From positions 7,688,001 through 7,752,000 of the forward strand of contig JAHWDD010000001.1 of assembly GCA_023897205.1 (NCBI GenBank): a stretch of 64,000 bases of DNA. The letters are read 5' to 3'. The notes beneath the pieces are model-generated. The model had not been told where the DNA came from, did not search any database, and worked only from the letters and a program-made list of their open reading frames with translations. Positions 11,148 to 23,163 of the stretch are shown here, piece by piece; position 1 is the first letter of the stretch, and the number at the start of each line of letters is the position of its first letter. Source of the stretch: Exophiala sp. HKRS030. Lineage: Eukaryota > Ascomycota > Eurotiomycetes > Chaetothyriales > Herpotrichiellaceae. The position numbers and the translations under genes were made by a program.

Positions 11148-13286
11148 ATGGTGCATGTCAATGGCTTCGAAGAGCTGGCCGCCGGCGACAGGCAAATCGG
11201 CGAAAAAGCCTTCGATATCTATGCAGACTATCTGATAGTTGGAACTGGACCAGCAGGCTCGTCCCTTGCATGTTTTCTCACCCAATATGGTACGTATTCC
11301 AAGCTGTGTTTTTTCCTTCTTGTGAAAATCGGAAACTAACTTTCCAGGTTTGACTGGATTGATCGTGAGCCAAGATCCAGGCAATGCAGACACACCCCGC
11401 GCCCACATCACCAACATGGCAGCCATGGGTGAGTTTGTCAATCGACATAAATATGTCCAGGTTTGACTGGTAGCAGATTGTCTACGGGACATTGGAGTGG
11501 ACAGGGACTGCTATGTCATTGGAACCTCTGGGGACTCTATGGTACATACTCGATGGTCGAACAGTTTCGCTGGCGAAGAGTATGCTCGCATTTATTCCTG
11601 GGCAATGACCCGAGGAGAAAGGTAAGTGTTGCACACTTTTCCCGAGTAGCATTAATTGAAAGTTGACTTGACTAGGGCGACTATGAGCTCGCAAGCCCAT
11701 CAGAGCCTTTGGATTTACCACAGACGCTTCTAGAGCCTTTACTGATTCGTTATGCAACTCTGAATGGGTTTAAATGCCGCTGGGATACCTCTTTTGTTTC
11801 TTACCTCCAAGAATCTGGTGGCAAAGGTGTTACAACAACTCTTCACGACAAAGTGACTGGTCGTGATTTTCGAGTGCGTTCGAAATACTTGTTTGGCTCC
11901 GATGGTGCCCGGAGCCAGATCATGCAGCAAACGGGCATTCCCATGATCAAACGCCCAGGCCAAGGCTTTGCTATAAATATTTTGATCGAAGCAGACATGT
12001 CACATCTCATGGAAAACCGAATGGGTAATCTGCACTGGCTTCTGACGCCTGATAAGGAGCATCCTGATTTTGCTTGGATAGGATGTGTAAGTGTCCTTTT
12101 AATCGCTCTCTTCGGCTATCAGAGCCCAGGAATCATGCTCTAACATCATTTAGATCAGGATGGTCAAACCTTGGTTCGAATGGCTATGTATAATTTTCCC
12201 TACACCAGATGCTGAAAGAAGAGTAAGAACTCCAGAAGAGTATATCGGACGTGTGCGTGAATTCATTGGCGATGATTCGATTGAGGTGAAAATCAAGGGT
12301 ATTTCGACCTGGATGATAAATGAAACGGCAGCCGAGGCATATTCAAAAGGAGACGTCTACTGCCTTGGGGATGCTGTACATCGACATCCACCAAACCACG
12401 GCCTGGGTTCAAACACCTGCATTCAAGATGCCCATAATCTGGCGTGGAAAGTTGCCATGGTCGACAAAGGCATGTACGTGCCGACGAATATGAGATCTTT
12501 TTACTAACCTGCGCAGGCATCGCTGGAAAAGCGCTTCTTGACAATTGAACGCCAACCTGTCGGTCTCGACGTCGTCACCCAGTGAGTATTATGGATATTG
12601 TTCCTGTCAAGTTGCATTAACACTCCGCCCAGGGCTAATGCTTCACTTCGCAACCACAAGAAAATTTGGGAAGTCCTCGGAAATCTAGAGCCCAGTGTTG
12701 CCGCTCGAATGGAAACATTCAATATCCTCAAGGAAGATTCCGAAAGGGGCAGAAAACGCCGAGAAGAATTGGAGGCCTGTTTGAAACTCATCAATCGTGA
12801 AGAACACGGACTAGGAATTGAAATGAACCAACGATATACGTCGTCTGCTGTGTACAAGTCAGATCAAGGAGAGATGCCCAAGTTCTCTACAGACCCCTTG
12901 AATATTATCATGCGACCACGTACCCAGGTGCGCGGTTGCCTCATGTTTGGTTAAGTCATACTATCCCATCCAAGGCTATCTCGACTATCGACTTGGCAGG
13001 GAAAGGGCGTTTCTCGTTATTCACTGGAATTGGAGGTGGAGCTTGGAAACTAGCAGCACAAACGATCTCGTCGGACCTTGGCGTGCCTATCGCTACCTTC
13101 TCCATAGGATTCAGGCAGGATTATGAGGATCGTTATCTAGACTGGGTCAAAGTCAGAGGGGTCGAGGAATCAGGGTGTATCCTTGTGAGACCGGATTATT
13201 TTGTGGCGTGGCGAAGTCAGAAATGGGAAGAGGATGGTGAAGCAAAGCTACGGCAAGTGTTGAAGTCAGTACTGGCACGGAGTTGA
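11148..13286 (+). pseudogene. FAD-dependent aromatic monooxygenase (phenol 2-monooxygenase type), frames broken
   Basis: Exons: 11148..11289, 11348..11428, 11477..11621, 11676..12086, 12154..about 12460, 12517..12581, 12633..13286. The N-terminal FAD site is YLIVGTGPAGSSLACFL. The middle DG motif is LFGSDGARSQIMQQTG and the GD motif is YCLGDAVHRHPPNHGLGSN. A phenol-hydroxylase dimerisation/thioredoxin-like C-terminus follows (LPHVWL ... STIDLAGKGRFSLFTGIGG). Such flavoproteins hydroxylate phenols with NADPH and O2, giving catechols that an extradiol dioxygenase could open. Three breaks: ARIYSW should continue GNDPRRK but is one base short (GGG, 11600-11602); KGIAGKALLD runs to a stop while TIERQPVG continues in another frame (about 12537-12546, consistent with an 8-base loss); one base is missing in CCCC at about 12893-12896. 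The intron before exon 6 fits best with a GC donor (AAAG|GCATGT). Decayed gene or sequencing errors. Confidence 0.72.
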
Positions 13287-14246
13287 GAGCGTGGATTAAA
13301 AGGTGAACATTATCAATTTAGCTCGGCCAACTACGGTTGACCATCGATGATCGTACAAATACAGTCACGGAATTGGCCTGGAAAGGTGCTGAAAGTCCGC
13401 TTTCATGAAATATTCGTGAAATCCGGGAGACTAGTGCGGCAGGTCCATATTTCTGCAACACTAGACCGTATATACTTCATTCTGAATACAGCTCAACTTC
13501 ATTCTAGCCTCAGAGTGTACATTGAATGCAAGTCAACGTGCAGGTATCATCATTACATCCAGACAGACTCTACAACTCATCTGACATTTGCGAGTTTTCC
13601 GAGTAAGACAAACATTCTGGATAAATATATTTTAACAGCGCTTCGTGGCTTCTGCTCGAACCGACAGACGTCTTGATTCAACCAAGGTTGGCTCTTTGCT
13701 CCAGAAGCCCGGTGGTAAATCACCATGGTTCTTGCGAAAGTAAAGTCATGCTGCACCGATATTTGCAATTTCTATTTTAACCCCACTTATTGACCCGAAC
13801 TCTCAGGGTTGGGTTCCCCACGGGAAGCCCCTCAGTATATTCCCATGGAGCCGAACACCGGGGTTGAAAATTCTAACTAGGATTTCGTGCTAAACCGTGG
13901 AAAGTTGAGATTTGATCTAAGACAATGTTTTCAATCTTGCTGCCTATATAGGGCATCATTTTGATCCTGGCTTCTGGTGACGCCACACTTGCAGTCTTTT
14001 CACGTGCTCTCCACGCGCCTGATTACCAGTTCCGCCTATTGACGAGGTCCGACACACCACTAAGATTTGAACCTATGCCTTCCCGTATCTGTTAGTAGGC
14101 GGTACCCCACGGACCTCCTTTCCTTGATTACCAAACAAACAATGTTATAAGATTTAAGCGCTGGGGCGTGAGGAGAGCAATCAAGACCGACATCTGAAGA
14201 AGTCCTAGTGAGACTTGATAATTTTCTCCGTCAAGTGTCGACGAAA
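13287..14246. other. Intergenic, upstream of the P450
   Basis: 960 bp without a supportable gene. It contains GTTCCCCACGGG at about 13813 and short GC-rich patches around 13800-13870. Presumed P450 promoter. Confidence 0.55.
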
Positions 14247-16148
14247 ATGGCCATGAAACTATTCTTGGGTGGTTTCTTGCTACTTAGTGGCGTAACCTTG
14301 TACGCATTTGCATTCGTCGGTAGGCGAGGTCGCAACTTCCCAGATGGTAAGACCCCTCTACCCAGAGCTGTGGGAGTATGGTCAATACTAAGAGAACCTG
14401 CAAGGTCCTCCTACCTTACCGGTCATTGGCAACCTTCATCAACTTACAAAGAAGAAGCCGTATTTACAGTACGTTTACATGATCTTCAGGAGATGATTTA
14501 GTTCGATTTACTTTTCTACAGATTCACAAAATGGGCCAAGATCTATGGTGGAATGTTCAGCCTCAAACTCGGCCCTGGCACAGTAGTGGTGCTTACAGAC
14601 CGAAGGCTCATCAAGCAACTATTGGATAAGAAGGCTTCAACGTCGAGCAATCGCCCGGTTTCGCTTGTCGCACAGCAACTCATCACCGAAGGAGACCATA
14701 TATTGATGATGGACAACACACCTAGGTGGCGCTTAATGAGAAAGCTGATCCATCAAGATTTGACGGAGTCTCTGTGCGATCGAGTTCACAGTAATCTACA
14801 GCAGGCAGAAAGTGTTCAGCTTCTCTCCGACATATTGGAGAACTCCGAACAATGGCCAACCCATTTGAAGAGATTTAGTAATAGCATTATCATGAGCATT
14901 GGTAAGCTACTACACCACATGGTAAAAGTATGTCGTAGAAGCAACTAACCATTTTCTTCTCAGTCTATGGTATTCGGACACCATCAATCGATGCACCTTG
15001 GAGCCAAAGACTTAACGAGATCGTTGAACTCTGGGCAAGGATAAACGAGTTCGGTGCAACTCCTCCGGTTGATATATTCCCATTTCTTAAGTGGATTCCC
15101 CAGCGCTTTCTCGGCAACTGGGTCACAAGATCCATGATCGTGCATGACGAACTCCACAGCTTGTACGGAAGCTTGCTCGACGGTGTCAAAGCGAGAAGAA
15201 AGACAAGTGGGCCAGTACACTGCATCGCGGATAGGATTCTGGATCAGAACGCGAAGAACAACCTGACCGATCACAATGTTATGTTGCTGGCCGGTGTTGC
15301 GCTCAAGGGTGGTTCCGATACCTCGGCCTCGACCTTACAGTCATTTGTGCAGGCAATGATCGCGTTTCCCGAAGTTCAAAAGAAGGCGCAAGCTGAGATC
15401 GACGCGATAGTGGGCGAAGACCGTATTCCGCTATGGTCTGACTACGAAAGCATGCCATATGTTGCGACAATCATTAAAGAGACTATGAGATGGCGCCCTA
15501 CTGCTCCTCTCGGGGTACCACATGCCCTATCTGAAGGTAATGTTTTATTGGTGAGGGCAGGAAGTGAAAACATTCTAACCAAGAGGTAGATGAATATGTC
15601 GATGGAAGATTCCTGCCCAAAGGCACTGTTGTTTTCGTTAACGTCTGGGGTCTCCATCACGATGATTCAAAATTTGAAAGCCCTGACATTTTCGACCCTG
15701 ATCGCTACCAAGGCCGAATTGCATCTTCAGCAGAGTATGCAAACTCCGCAGACTACGAGAATCGCGACCACTACGGTTTTGGTGATTAGTTTCCCAACAA
15801 TTCATTGCTTCTTGTGGCTAACTCTTTCACAAAGGTAACGGCCGGCGACTCTGTCCAGGAATCCATCTTGCAGACAGGAATCTTTGGCATGCTATTGCCA
15901 AACTGTTGTGGGCGTTTAAATTCGAGCGAAAAATCGACTCGCAGACGGGAAAGCCTATTGATGTCGACACCAGCATAGAGACAGGCTATAGAGAAGGTCT
16001 CACCATGTGTGCTTATGACTTTCCTTGTGAAATCACATTGAGGTCGGAGCGACGAAGACAGGTTATACGCGACGATCTTCGCGAAGCACGGGCTAACTTT
16101 TTCCCACAATACGAGAATGTCCAATTTTTTATGACGAAGGATAAGTAG
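14247..16148 (+). CDS. Cytochrome P450 monooxygenase (CYP2-like/O-methylsterigmatocystin oxidoreductase type)
   Basis: Six exons (14247..14346, 14405..14468, 14522..14901, 14964..15536, 15590..15781, 15835..16148) give 540 residues with no frame problem. An N-terminal membrane helix (KLFLGGFLLLSGVTLYAFAF) is followed by the proline-rich hinge GPPTLPVIGNLHQL. The I-helix oxygen motif is KGGSDTSAS, the K-helix ExxR is ETMRWRP, and the meander has FDPDRYQG. The haem loop is FGNGRRLCPGIH, with the axial ligand at Cys443. The pattern WGLHHD...F.PDRY...DHYGFGNGRRLCPG is typical of OrdA-like fungal P450s. ER membrane location is expected. It is the intact oxygenase of this region, beside the damaged FAD monooxygenase. 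ATG 14247 is preferred; ATG 14253 is equally possible. Confidence 0.93.
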
Positions 16149-16887
16149 ACCAAGTGCATGACTCAAGAGGAGGGATATATTATTATGGCATATATGTCCT
16201 AAAGTGTACCTGGAAATTATCCTAACTCCAATCAGTTTTCTTCCCTCAGGACAAAATTGTGACTCGAAGGTTTGAGGCAGGAACTTTAGAAATTAGCTAG
16301 CTTGTATTTGCTCCAAAAACTTTTTGGGTTTCATCTTATAAGCTGAGAAAGATCAAGAATATTCCATACGTGGTATTTAACGTATACGTTACGAGAATCC
16401 CTTCCATTACAATGAAGGCCACAAACCTTGGGCGCTAAAAAATCAGTCGCTATACCTTCCTAATCCTCGGCATAAAGACGGAGTAAGAGCACTTAAGAGT
16501 TCTCCGCTTCTCGGAAAGAACATTGCTAAAGCCTGTTCCCCGCAATCTCCACGATTAGCTCGGGACTACTGCCATACTCAATATTCTGGAGAACTTTAGC
16601 CTTTGCCTGGAACCTATCGGCGTGCCCTGGCAATGTCTAAGTCTGATCTCCTTACGTTTGCTTTTGAACGATGTGGACGATCACTTTGGTGCCGGAACAA
16701 TGTCCTCAATGCGAATGATCCGCGAAACGAGGACATCATCATGACCCTCTGACATGGATCTCTCCGTTGCTGAAGTGAACAACACCTAATTGTTATAAAA
16801 CCAATGCTTGTCCTCGAGTACAACATGGAGTGAACTTTTTTTGCATACGCTCCATTGACTTGAGAACCAGAGAGCAGCTTTGCTAAG
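16149..16887. promoter_or_regulatory. Upstream region of the carboxylesterase
   Basis: 739 bp, AT-rich near 16300-16450. A TTATAAAACC TATA-like element lies at about 16793, some 95 bp before the esterase ATG. No gene seen. Confidence 0.4.
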
Positions 16888-18684
16888 ATGCCAGCAATTG
16901 TTCACGGCTATTTGTTTAGCTTGCTCTTCGTTGCCTGCCTCGTCGTCACTCCTTCCCTAGGCGCCGTACTCTTGCGGGAGAGCGGGCCAGTCGCGAAAGT
17001 TAAGAACGGAACTTACTATGGCACCTTCAGCCCGTCCTATCAGCAGGACTTCTTCCTCGGGATTCCGTATGCAAAGGCTCCAGTAGGAGATCTTCGATTC
17101 CGTAATCCTGTGTCCTTAAATACAACCTGGTCTCAGGCTCGAAATGCAACCCAGTACGGCCCAGCATGCTATGGCTATGGCAGTGACACCTGGCTCCTTG
17201 GAAATCCAGTCAGCGAAGATTGCTTAACCTTGAACGTCGTTCGTCCGGCAGGAGTTGATTCGACAATTTCTCCAAAGCTACCTGTCGCAGTCTGGATTCA
17301 TGGTGGTGGTTTTACAATGGGATCTGGCCGCGATCCCAGATATAATCTAAGTTTCATTGTTGAGCAATCTGTGCAGATCAACAAACCTTTCATCGCGATC
17401 AGTATCAATTATCGCCTGCAGGCATTTGGCTTTCTTTACGGCTCGACCATTCAGGACGCCGGTGTCACTAACATCGGTTTCCGCGATCAACGTCTTGCGC
17501 TGCATTGGATTCAGGAGAACGTTGCGGCATTTGGTGGTGACTCAGCCAAGGTGACAATATGGGGGGAATCTGCCGGAGGCGCTAGTGTCGGACTACAGAT
17601 GCTCGCATATGGCGGCCGTGATGATGGGCTGTTTCGGAGTGCGATCATGCAAAGCGGTACCCCAATCCGGTTTTCAGGGTACAAAAATGCATCCATTTGG
17701 GACAAGTATTACAATAATATTACCAGTGCAACGAACTGTGCAAATTACACAGATACACTGGCCTGTCTCCGAACTGTCCCGATTGATCGACTAAACGCTG
17801 TTCTGAACAGTAGCACTACGGCATCTGTTCCCTACTGGGGACCAAACCTCGATGGTGACTTCATTATCAAGAGAGGAAGCGTGCAATTACTGAACGGAGA
17901 ATTCACTAAGGTTCCACTACTGCACGGCCAAAACTTCGATGAAGGTGCTGCATTTGCACCAAAGGGCATCAATAATACTGAGCAATTCCTCTCTCTGATA
18001 CAGTCACAGGGCCCAAATTCCACAACTGCGTTAACGATCGAAGCACTGTATCCCGATATTCCGGCCATCGGCATTCCGGCGACACTTACCGGGGCCGTGC
18101 CACCAACTTTAGGAACACAACTAAAGCGTGTTGCTGCCTACACCGGCGATTCGATGTTTCATGCTCCGCGGCGACTTACGTCCCAAGTATGGACTTCTTC
18201 CGGGGTGCCAAACTACAACTATCATTTCAACGTCATCGTCAATGGTTTACCCGCATGGGCAGGCGTTGCCCATTTCCAAGAAGTTGCCTTCGTCTTTAAC
18301 AACATTAACGGGGAGGGATACAAGACTGCTATTACAGCCGATCCCTTTGCCGGCAAACCAGAAACCCTGAAACAACTTGCACAACTTATGAGCCGAGCAT
18401 GGGTAGCCTTCATCGTAGACGGTGATCCGAATGGAAGTCACAGTAAGTACAAAGTCTCTAAGTCTCTAAGTCTCTAAGTCTCCGATAATTTTCAGTTCTT
18501 ACTCCTTTACTAACGTTTCTACTAAGTACACAATATACGTTGGCCACAGTAGACGCTTGAAGACCCGGAGAATATAGTCTTCGATGTTAACGTAACGAAT
18601 CTATCATACTTAGAGCCGGATTACTATAGAGCTGCTGGTATTAAGTATATTATCGATAACTTAAATAGTTCATATTCGCGATAA
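16888..18684 (+). CDS. Secreted type-B carboxylesterase/lipase, last exon carrying a stop
   Basis: Exon 1 (16888..18442) encodes a signal peptide (LFSLLFVACLVVTPSLG) and a complete type-B carboxylesterase core: FFLGIPYAKAPVGDLRF, SEDCLTLNV, VWIHGGGF (oxyanion hole), the nucleophile in GESAGGAS (Ser228), the acid residue in NFDEGAAF, and His in GVAHFQEVAFVF. Many N-glycosylation sequons fit secretion. After GDPNGSH there is a good donor (ACA|GTAAGT) and an intron holding an 8-bp microsatellite, and exon 2 starts at 18527 (IHNIRWPQ). An in-frame TAG at 18550-18552 interrupts exon 2. The same frame then continues with family-like sequence (TLEDPENI ... YYRAAGIKYIIDNL) to TAA at 18682-18684. The enzyme either ends 44 residues early, probably still active, or the TAG is a mutation at the edge of an AT-rich tract. 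Confidence 0.85.
18452..18483. repeat. 8-bp microsatellite (AAGTCTCT)x4
   Basis: Four near-perfect copies of AAGTCTCT inside the last intron of the carboxylesterase. Reading straight through the intron gives an artificial SKSLSL tail. Confidence 0.9.
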
Positions 18685-19411
18685 GGATAATATGGAGAGC
18701 TCTACTGCTACCTCTATGTCTAATGTTTTAATATTACCGTGCCTTGCATATAATATGGTATGATTTCGTTTCTTATTGAATTTCTATGAAGAGTTAGATT
18801 TCCGATGAGACAGTTAATATTCTCCTAGTAAATTTACCATTATTATAGGTCATTGCCGTAGTACATAGAGCTATGGTAATTCTAAAAGTTTTCTAGAGTT
18901 ATTAGTTTGCCTTGAGTGCACATTAGAACTAGAGTCTGCATGGGATTTACCCATTCAGAAGTTGTCACACTTATAACAGTATCTTTGATATTATCTTAAC
19001 ACGGTCAATAATAACGGGGCAGTAGTCGAGCTTTGCCGCATGATTTATTAATCATGTCCTTAATACTCTAGCTTTTCTTTGTTCTGTTTCTCATAAGATA
19101 CTACACAAATTTAAAAGATTAAAAAGAGAAGCTATAGCCCTTGTTATATCTCTTTGGAAGACGTGCTGTCCTTTGTTTAACCTAAGAGAATTCTAGAGAT
19201 ATATACTTTTTGTGCTCTAGTTACGCGGGTGGCAATAGAGGGAAGAGTCTCTTTAAAGGACATTTTAGAGGGTATTATAGCCCAAAGAATATTACCCAGA
19301 TCTAGGCCCAAGTAAGGGTTTGGTGAGAGACTCTTAAGTGAAATAGACTTTGCGCAGCTATACCCGCAGATTGACAGTTTAAATTTTCATCTGTTGTGGA
19401 TAGTTCGTACT
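18685..19411. other. AT-rich intergenic tract
   Basis: About 730 bp, visibly richer in A/T than its neighbours and without open frames of note. It could be a mutated (RIP-like) remnant. No transposase motif could be recognised. Confidence 0.5.
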
Positions 19412-20824
19412 TTACTTCGTGTACTTAATTAACCAGTTTTCTAATGCGTTTTCATCTACTCCGTTGAGCCACGAAACTGTCTGATTCCTAGCTCTTTCCG
19501 CAAGCTCTTCATACCAGCTTTTGTCCGTCATTAGCTTCGTCAACGCTTCTTTCCAAGGCTCAATTTCTTGCTCCGGGATAACGTAGTCACCCTCTTCAGT
19601 CTTCTCACCTGTGAGTGCATTGACATGTATAATGACTGGAATTTGAAGCTTGGACTCCGAAATCGCTCCTGCATCCGACGAAATCACAGGAATGCCCCTT
19701 ATTTGTGCCTCTACCACAACTATACCCCAAGCTTCGAGCCAAAGCGAGGGTACAAGGAGCACTTTAATCCCAGCCCATACTTGTTCCATGTTAGGGTTGG
19801 TTGGTCGAAGCCTAAAACGGTGGTTATCAGCAAAAGCATCCTTCTCATGGAGAAAATCTTACTCGATATTGGACAACTGTCGCAGCTCGTCCTCCACTTT
19901 TGAATTGGTGCCCCAGCTAGACCATGCCACAAACTTGAATTGTGGGCATCGTTTAACTAAGTCGCAAAATATAGAACTGCCCTTCACTGGACACGGATTG
20001 ATAAGGCCTATCGTTGCTTTATCCCAGTTTTCCCTTCTAGCAGGCATTTTATGGGTTTTATTGTCAAGGTAAGTCCATGGATGATGAACATGGAAAGTAG
20101 TTTCAAGCTGGCCGTATTTTTGAGCGTAGGCTTTGATGCTTTCAGATACTGACCAGATAGCATCAACTTCTTTCATTAGCTTATGTTCGCCAACGGAGGA
20201 TGACCCGCCTGGAATGCCACCGGAAAAAGGGCCAAAGGGAAGCTGCTCAGCCGTATGCACAATCAGGATTCGGGATACATGGCGAAGGGATGGCATTATT
20301 GAGGACGCCTTCAGCATCAAGCCATCGTTGAAGAGGAAATGTGTCGGTTTGAAGCGGCAGATGTGTATATCTAAGAAAAACAGAAACACCTGGATCCGGG
20401 CGCTCACTTGATTTTCCTGTGCGCTTGTCAGGCGAGCTGCTCTTTCTCGGTATGAGGGACATCTTACTTCGACAAACCTGGCGGTGTCGTGGGCAAGTAC
20501 TTCGTCAGGAAGAGCTTCCATCAAGTCGGAAGCATTGAGAGCAATGATCTTTATTCCGTCGCTATCAGTGAATGAGTATGTTCTTACGTCAATCTCAGAA
20601 CATTCATTCACTGGCATCGATATAGCCTGAGTTTCAACATCTGGTTTTAGGCCAGTTGCGATCATTTCCTCACAGTAAGCCTCGACATCGCTATCCCAAA
20701 CGGAGCAGACCTGGGCCACAGCATGCCCACGATGAGCTAGATACTTCAGTAATGATAGATTCGATTTATAGCCGCCAGATGAACTCGAGAGGCCTTTTGC
20801 AGTCTGGACGAGGAGAATGCGCAT
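19412..20824 (-). CDS. GT4-type (group 1) glycosyltransferase
   Basis: Two exons, complement(19412..19811, 19863..20824), give 453 residues. ATG at 20824 (MRILLVQTAKG) is preferred over one 16 codons upstream because group 1 transferases usually open with a short beta strand of this kind. The N-terminal half has SGGYKSNLSLLKYLAHRGHAV (acceptor-side Rossmann fold) and HFLFNDG; the centre has ILIVHTAEQLPFGPFSGG. The C-terminal half has the donor-site block LLVPSLWLEAWGIVVVEAQ with the EX7E spacing of retaining GT-B enzymes, followed by GIPVISSDAGAISES. It transfers sugar from a nucleotide donor; the acceptor is unknown. With no signal sequence it is probably cytosolic. It could decorate the product of this cluster, which is inference from position only. 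No frame damage. Confidence 0.82.
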
Positions 20825-23163
20825 TGCTTCAAAGTTAGAACAATTAATGATGGATAAGCGTAGCAAACCCATAAAAGGAATTCTCGTTTTACTTATAATC
20901 CTATAACCTCAGTTAGGCGGATCATTCTTGAACGGAACATTTATCAGACCTCAGGAAATATTATCGTACTAAGGTAGCGTCATCCCCAGGTAAGGCGGCT
21001 AGTTCTGGAGGCTTCAGTCAGATAGGATTTCAAAAGAAGTCACTTAGGGAGAAATGGACATCCGTCCACATGTGAGGTACAGTCATGACTCCGCCTCCCG
21101 ATAGTGTATTATTGTCTCATTAGGACCTTGCATTAAAATAATTTGGAGCGTTCTTCCGGGCTAATGTGTAGATTAGCAGAGGAGTTCATGGTAGTCCTTA
21201 GTTCCGGGCCTGTAACTAGCGCTTTCGTTGCTTAAATCTACGTCACTTTCAGGCGTGTAAAAAACTGTGATTCGAAAGGTCAAAATTTTCCTCCTTGGCC
21301 CTTCGGTGCAAATACTTCATGGGACGGACACTTCCGATTCATGTGATTACCTAGCTGATTGCCTTAGACGTATATGCAGAATGGGATTTCTCTCCTGTGG
21401 TCTGTGAAAACCCATCCTAGTAGAACAAATATTAGTGTGTCCAATTATAGTAAGAATGTAGGTAATTCGGCCACCCATAATGACAGAATTCCTAGACTTG
21501 AACAGGGAACATGTGGAGAGCTCTTGATAATGCAACACGTGTGGTATGATAACGTCTCCCTCGGAATAGTAATCTAGTGCAACTTCATGAAATGGGTATG
21601 CTGCGCTAGGATACTGAAGTACTTACCCTCTTCCACAATAGAAGAGGTCTCGTTTCCATTAGGCTCGTAACTAGTAATAGAGCCTTAAGGGCGTGCTCCT
21701 TCCGTGGAAATTTGCCGGTGCTGCTTGGCGTCGCTAGGGATAGTTCTACCCAATGCCTAGGACAAAACCCCCGGCTGATAAAGGCTGGGTGCTGCGTAGT
21801 AATCAGAGCTGTTGGGCCGGCTAAAACTTCCTGTAGTTGCACGCATCGGATGGGTGCACTTCTTTCCGCGCTCTCGCTTGACAGATCTTTATAGAAACGT
21901 AGCCGTCGTTCCTTCGCAGCATTGCATAGGAGTCTACTCATGATCACAGGCTGAGAACAGAGTCCGAGCTTCGATCTCAGGCGTCTCGTTGGACAGTAAG
22001 AAACATTCAACTAGAGACTATGTTCCACCCAAAGGTGTGTCATCCCCGATCTCCTATAGCTCCGTAGTCATTTGTACTCCGTACCTCACCCCTGATTGGC
22101 TTAATCGTCCACAATGACGTCATACACCCTCTCTCGAACGGTGATTTTAGGGCTGATCACGGGTCATGAAAAGCCAAGAATTTAGGCCAGGTTCAAAATG
22201 CCCGCGGAAAGTTAAAGATTTACTCCAGTAATCGGTTAGCTGTCCACCTCCATGTATGAAATCATGTTACATCAAATCTACGGAATCCACTACCTTCTTA
22301 CTAGGCATATATTTCTTGGAAGTTCTCATTCAAATTGAACATGTTCCTCTACTTACCACGTTTGGAAATGACAATAATCTCGCGTATTTGCCGCTAATGC
22401 TACTCTGACGGATCACAGCCTCGGACTTTTTACCTACATAATGAGCCACCCTATTCCCCATTCCCCATTACCGGAAACCCGGGATCAATCAAGGTGTTCT
22501 CCCAGGCGTAAATACCCGGTCAGAAAACAGTTTTTCTTACAGAAAACGTGCATTAGATAACAGGCTCGTAAGCCACCCGCGAGCCGAGGTCTTAAGTAGG
22601 TGAAGTCATAGTCAGTTTTGGCTTGGACCTGGTCTATAATCACTATATTCGCTAATTTTCAGTATCGATTTGATGACAATTCTGACGCCAAGGCACATTG
22701 GGCATCAGTAATAGAAGCTCGCTGGGTCTGCCTAGGGATCAGGTTTCTACAGGCCCCAGCAAGAAGGCTGTAGGCGGTAGACGCCTCCACTACCCTATGG
22801 ATGTTGCAACCGAATACGCTAGAGTCGGATAACAAAACCGTGAGCTATGAACTATACGACATCCTCATTCCGATGTCTTACAGTTCCATGGAAACGGAGA
22901 ACACGACGTATGAGGTCACAATTATGAGACGGTGACGGATTCATCAATCAATTTCACCTAATGAGATCAGCTGGCAAAGACGCAGTTCATGTCCACTGCC
23001 TATAAATTCATACTATAATCAGAAGAAAAAGGCGGGCTGTACCTTTTCCCAGAATCCCGTAACAAACCAAGCATCGCGCAATCATAGTACAAAGCTCTCG
23101 CAATCAAGTTTGAAAACCGACAGCCTCCTCGATCAAGGTTTGGAAGAATATCAGTACCCTACA
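20825..23163. other. Long gene-poor subtelomeric stretch
   Basis: 2.3 kb without a supportable gene. A TTCCCCATTCCCCAT doublet lies at about 22454 and a GTACTCCGTAC motif at about 22073. A 134-codon minus frame at 21606-22010 has no family resemblance or splice support. It may hold degraded mobile DNA, but no element could be delimited. Confidence 0.5.

Noticed and set aside
16888..18477. Carboxylesterase ending in SKSLSL as a single 529-residue frame
   Set aside because: The last residues are translated intron microsatellite; a consensus donor at 18443 and a family-like next exon fit better.
21606..22010. 134-codon minus-strand frame in the subtelomeric gap
   Set aside because: No family resemblance, no splice or start context; length is within chance expectation.
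20825..23163. Transposon remnants in the gene-poor stretch
   Set aside because: I looked for long terminal or inverted repeats and transposase or reverse transcriptase motifs and could not support any.
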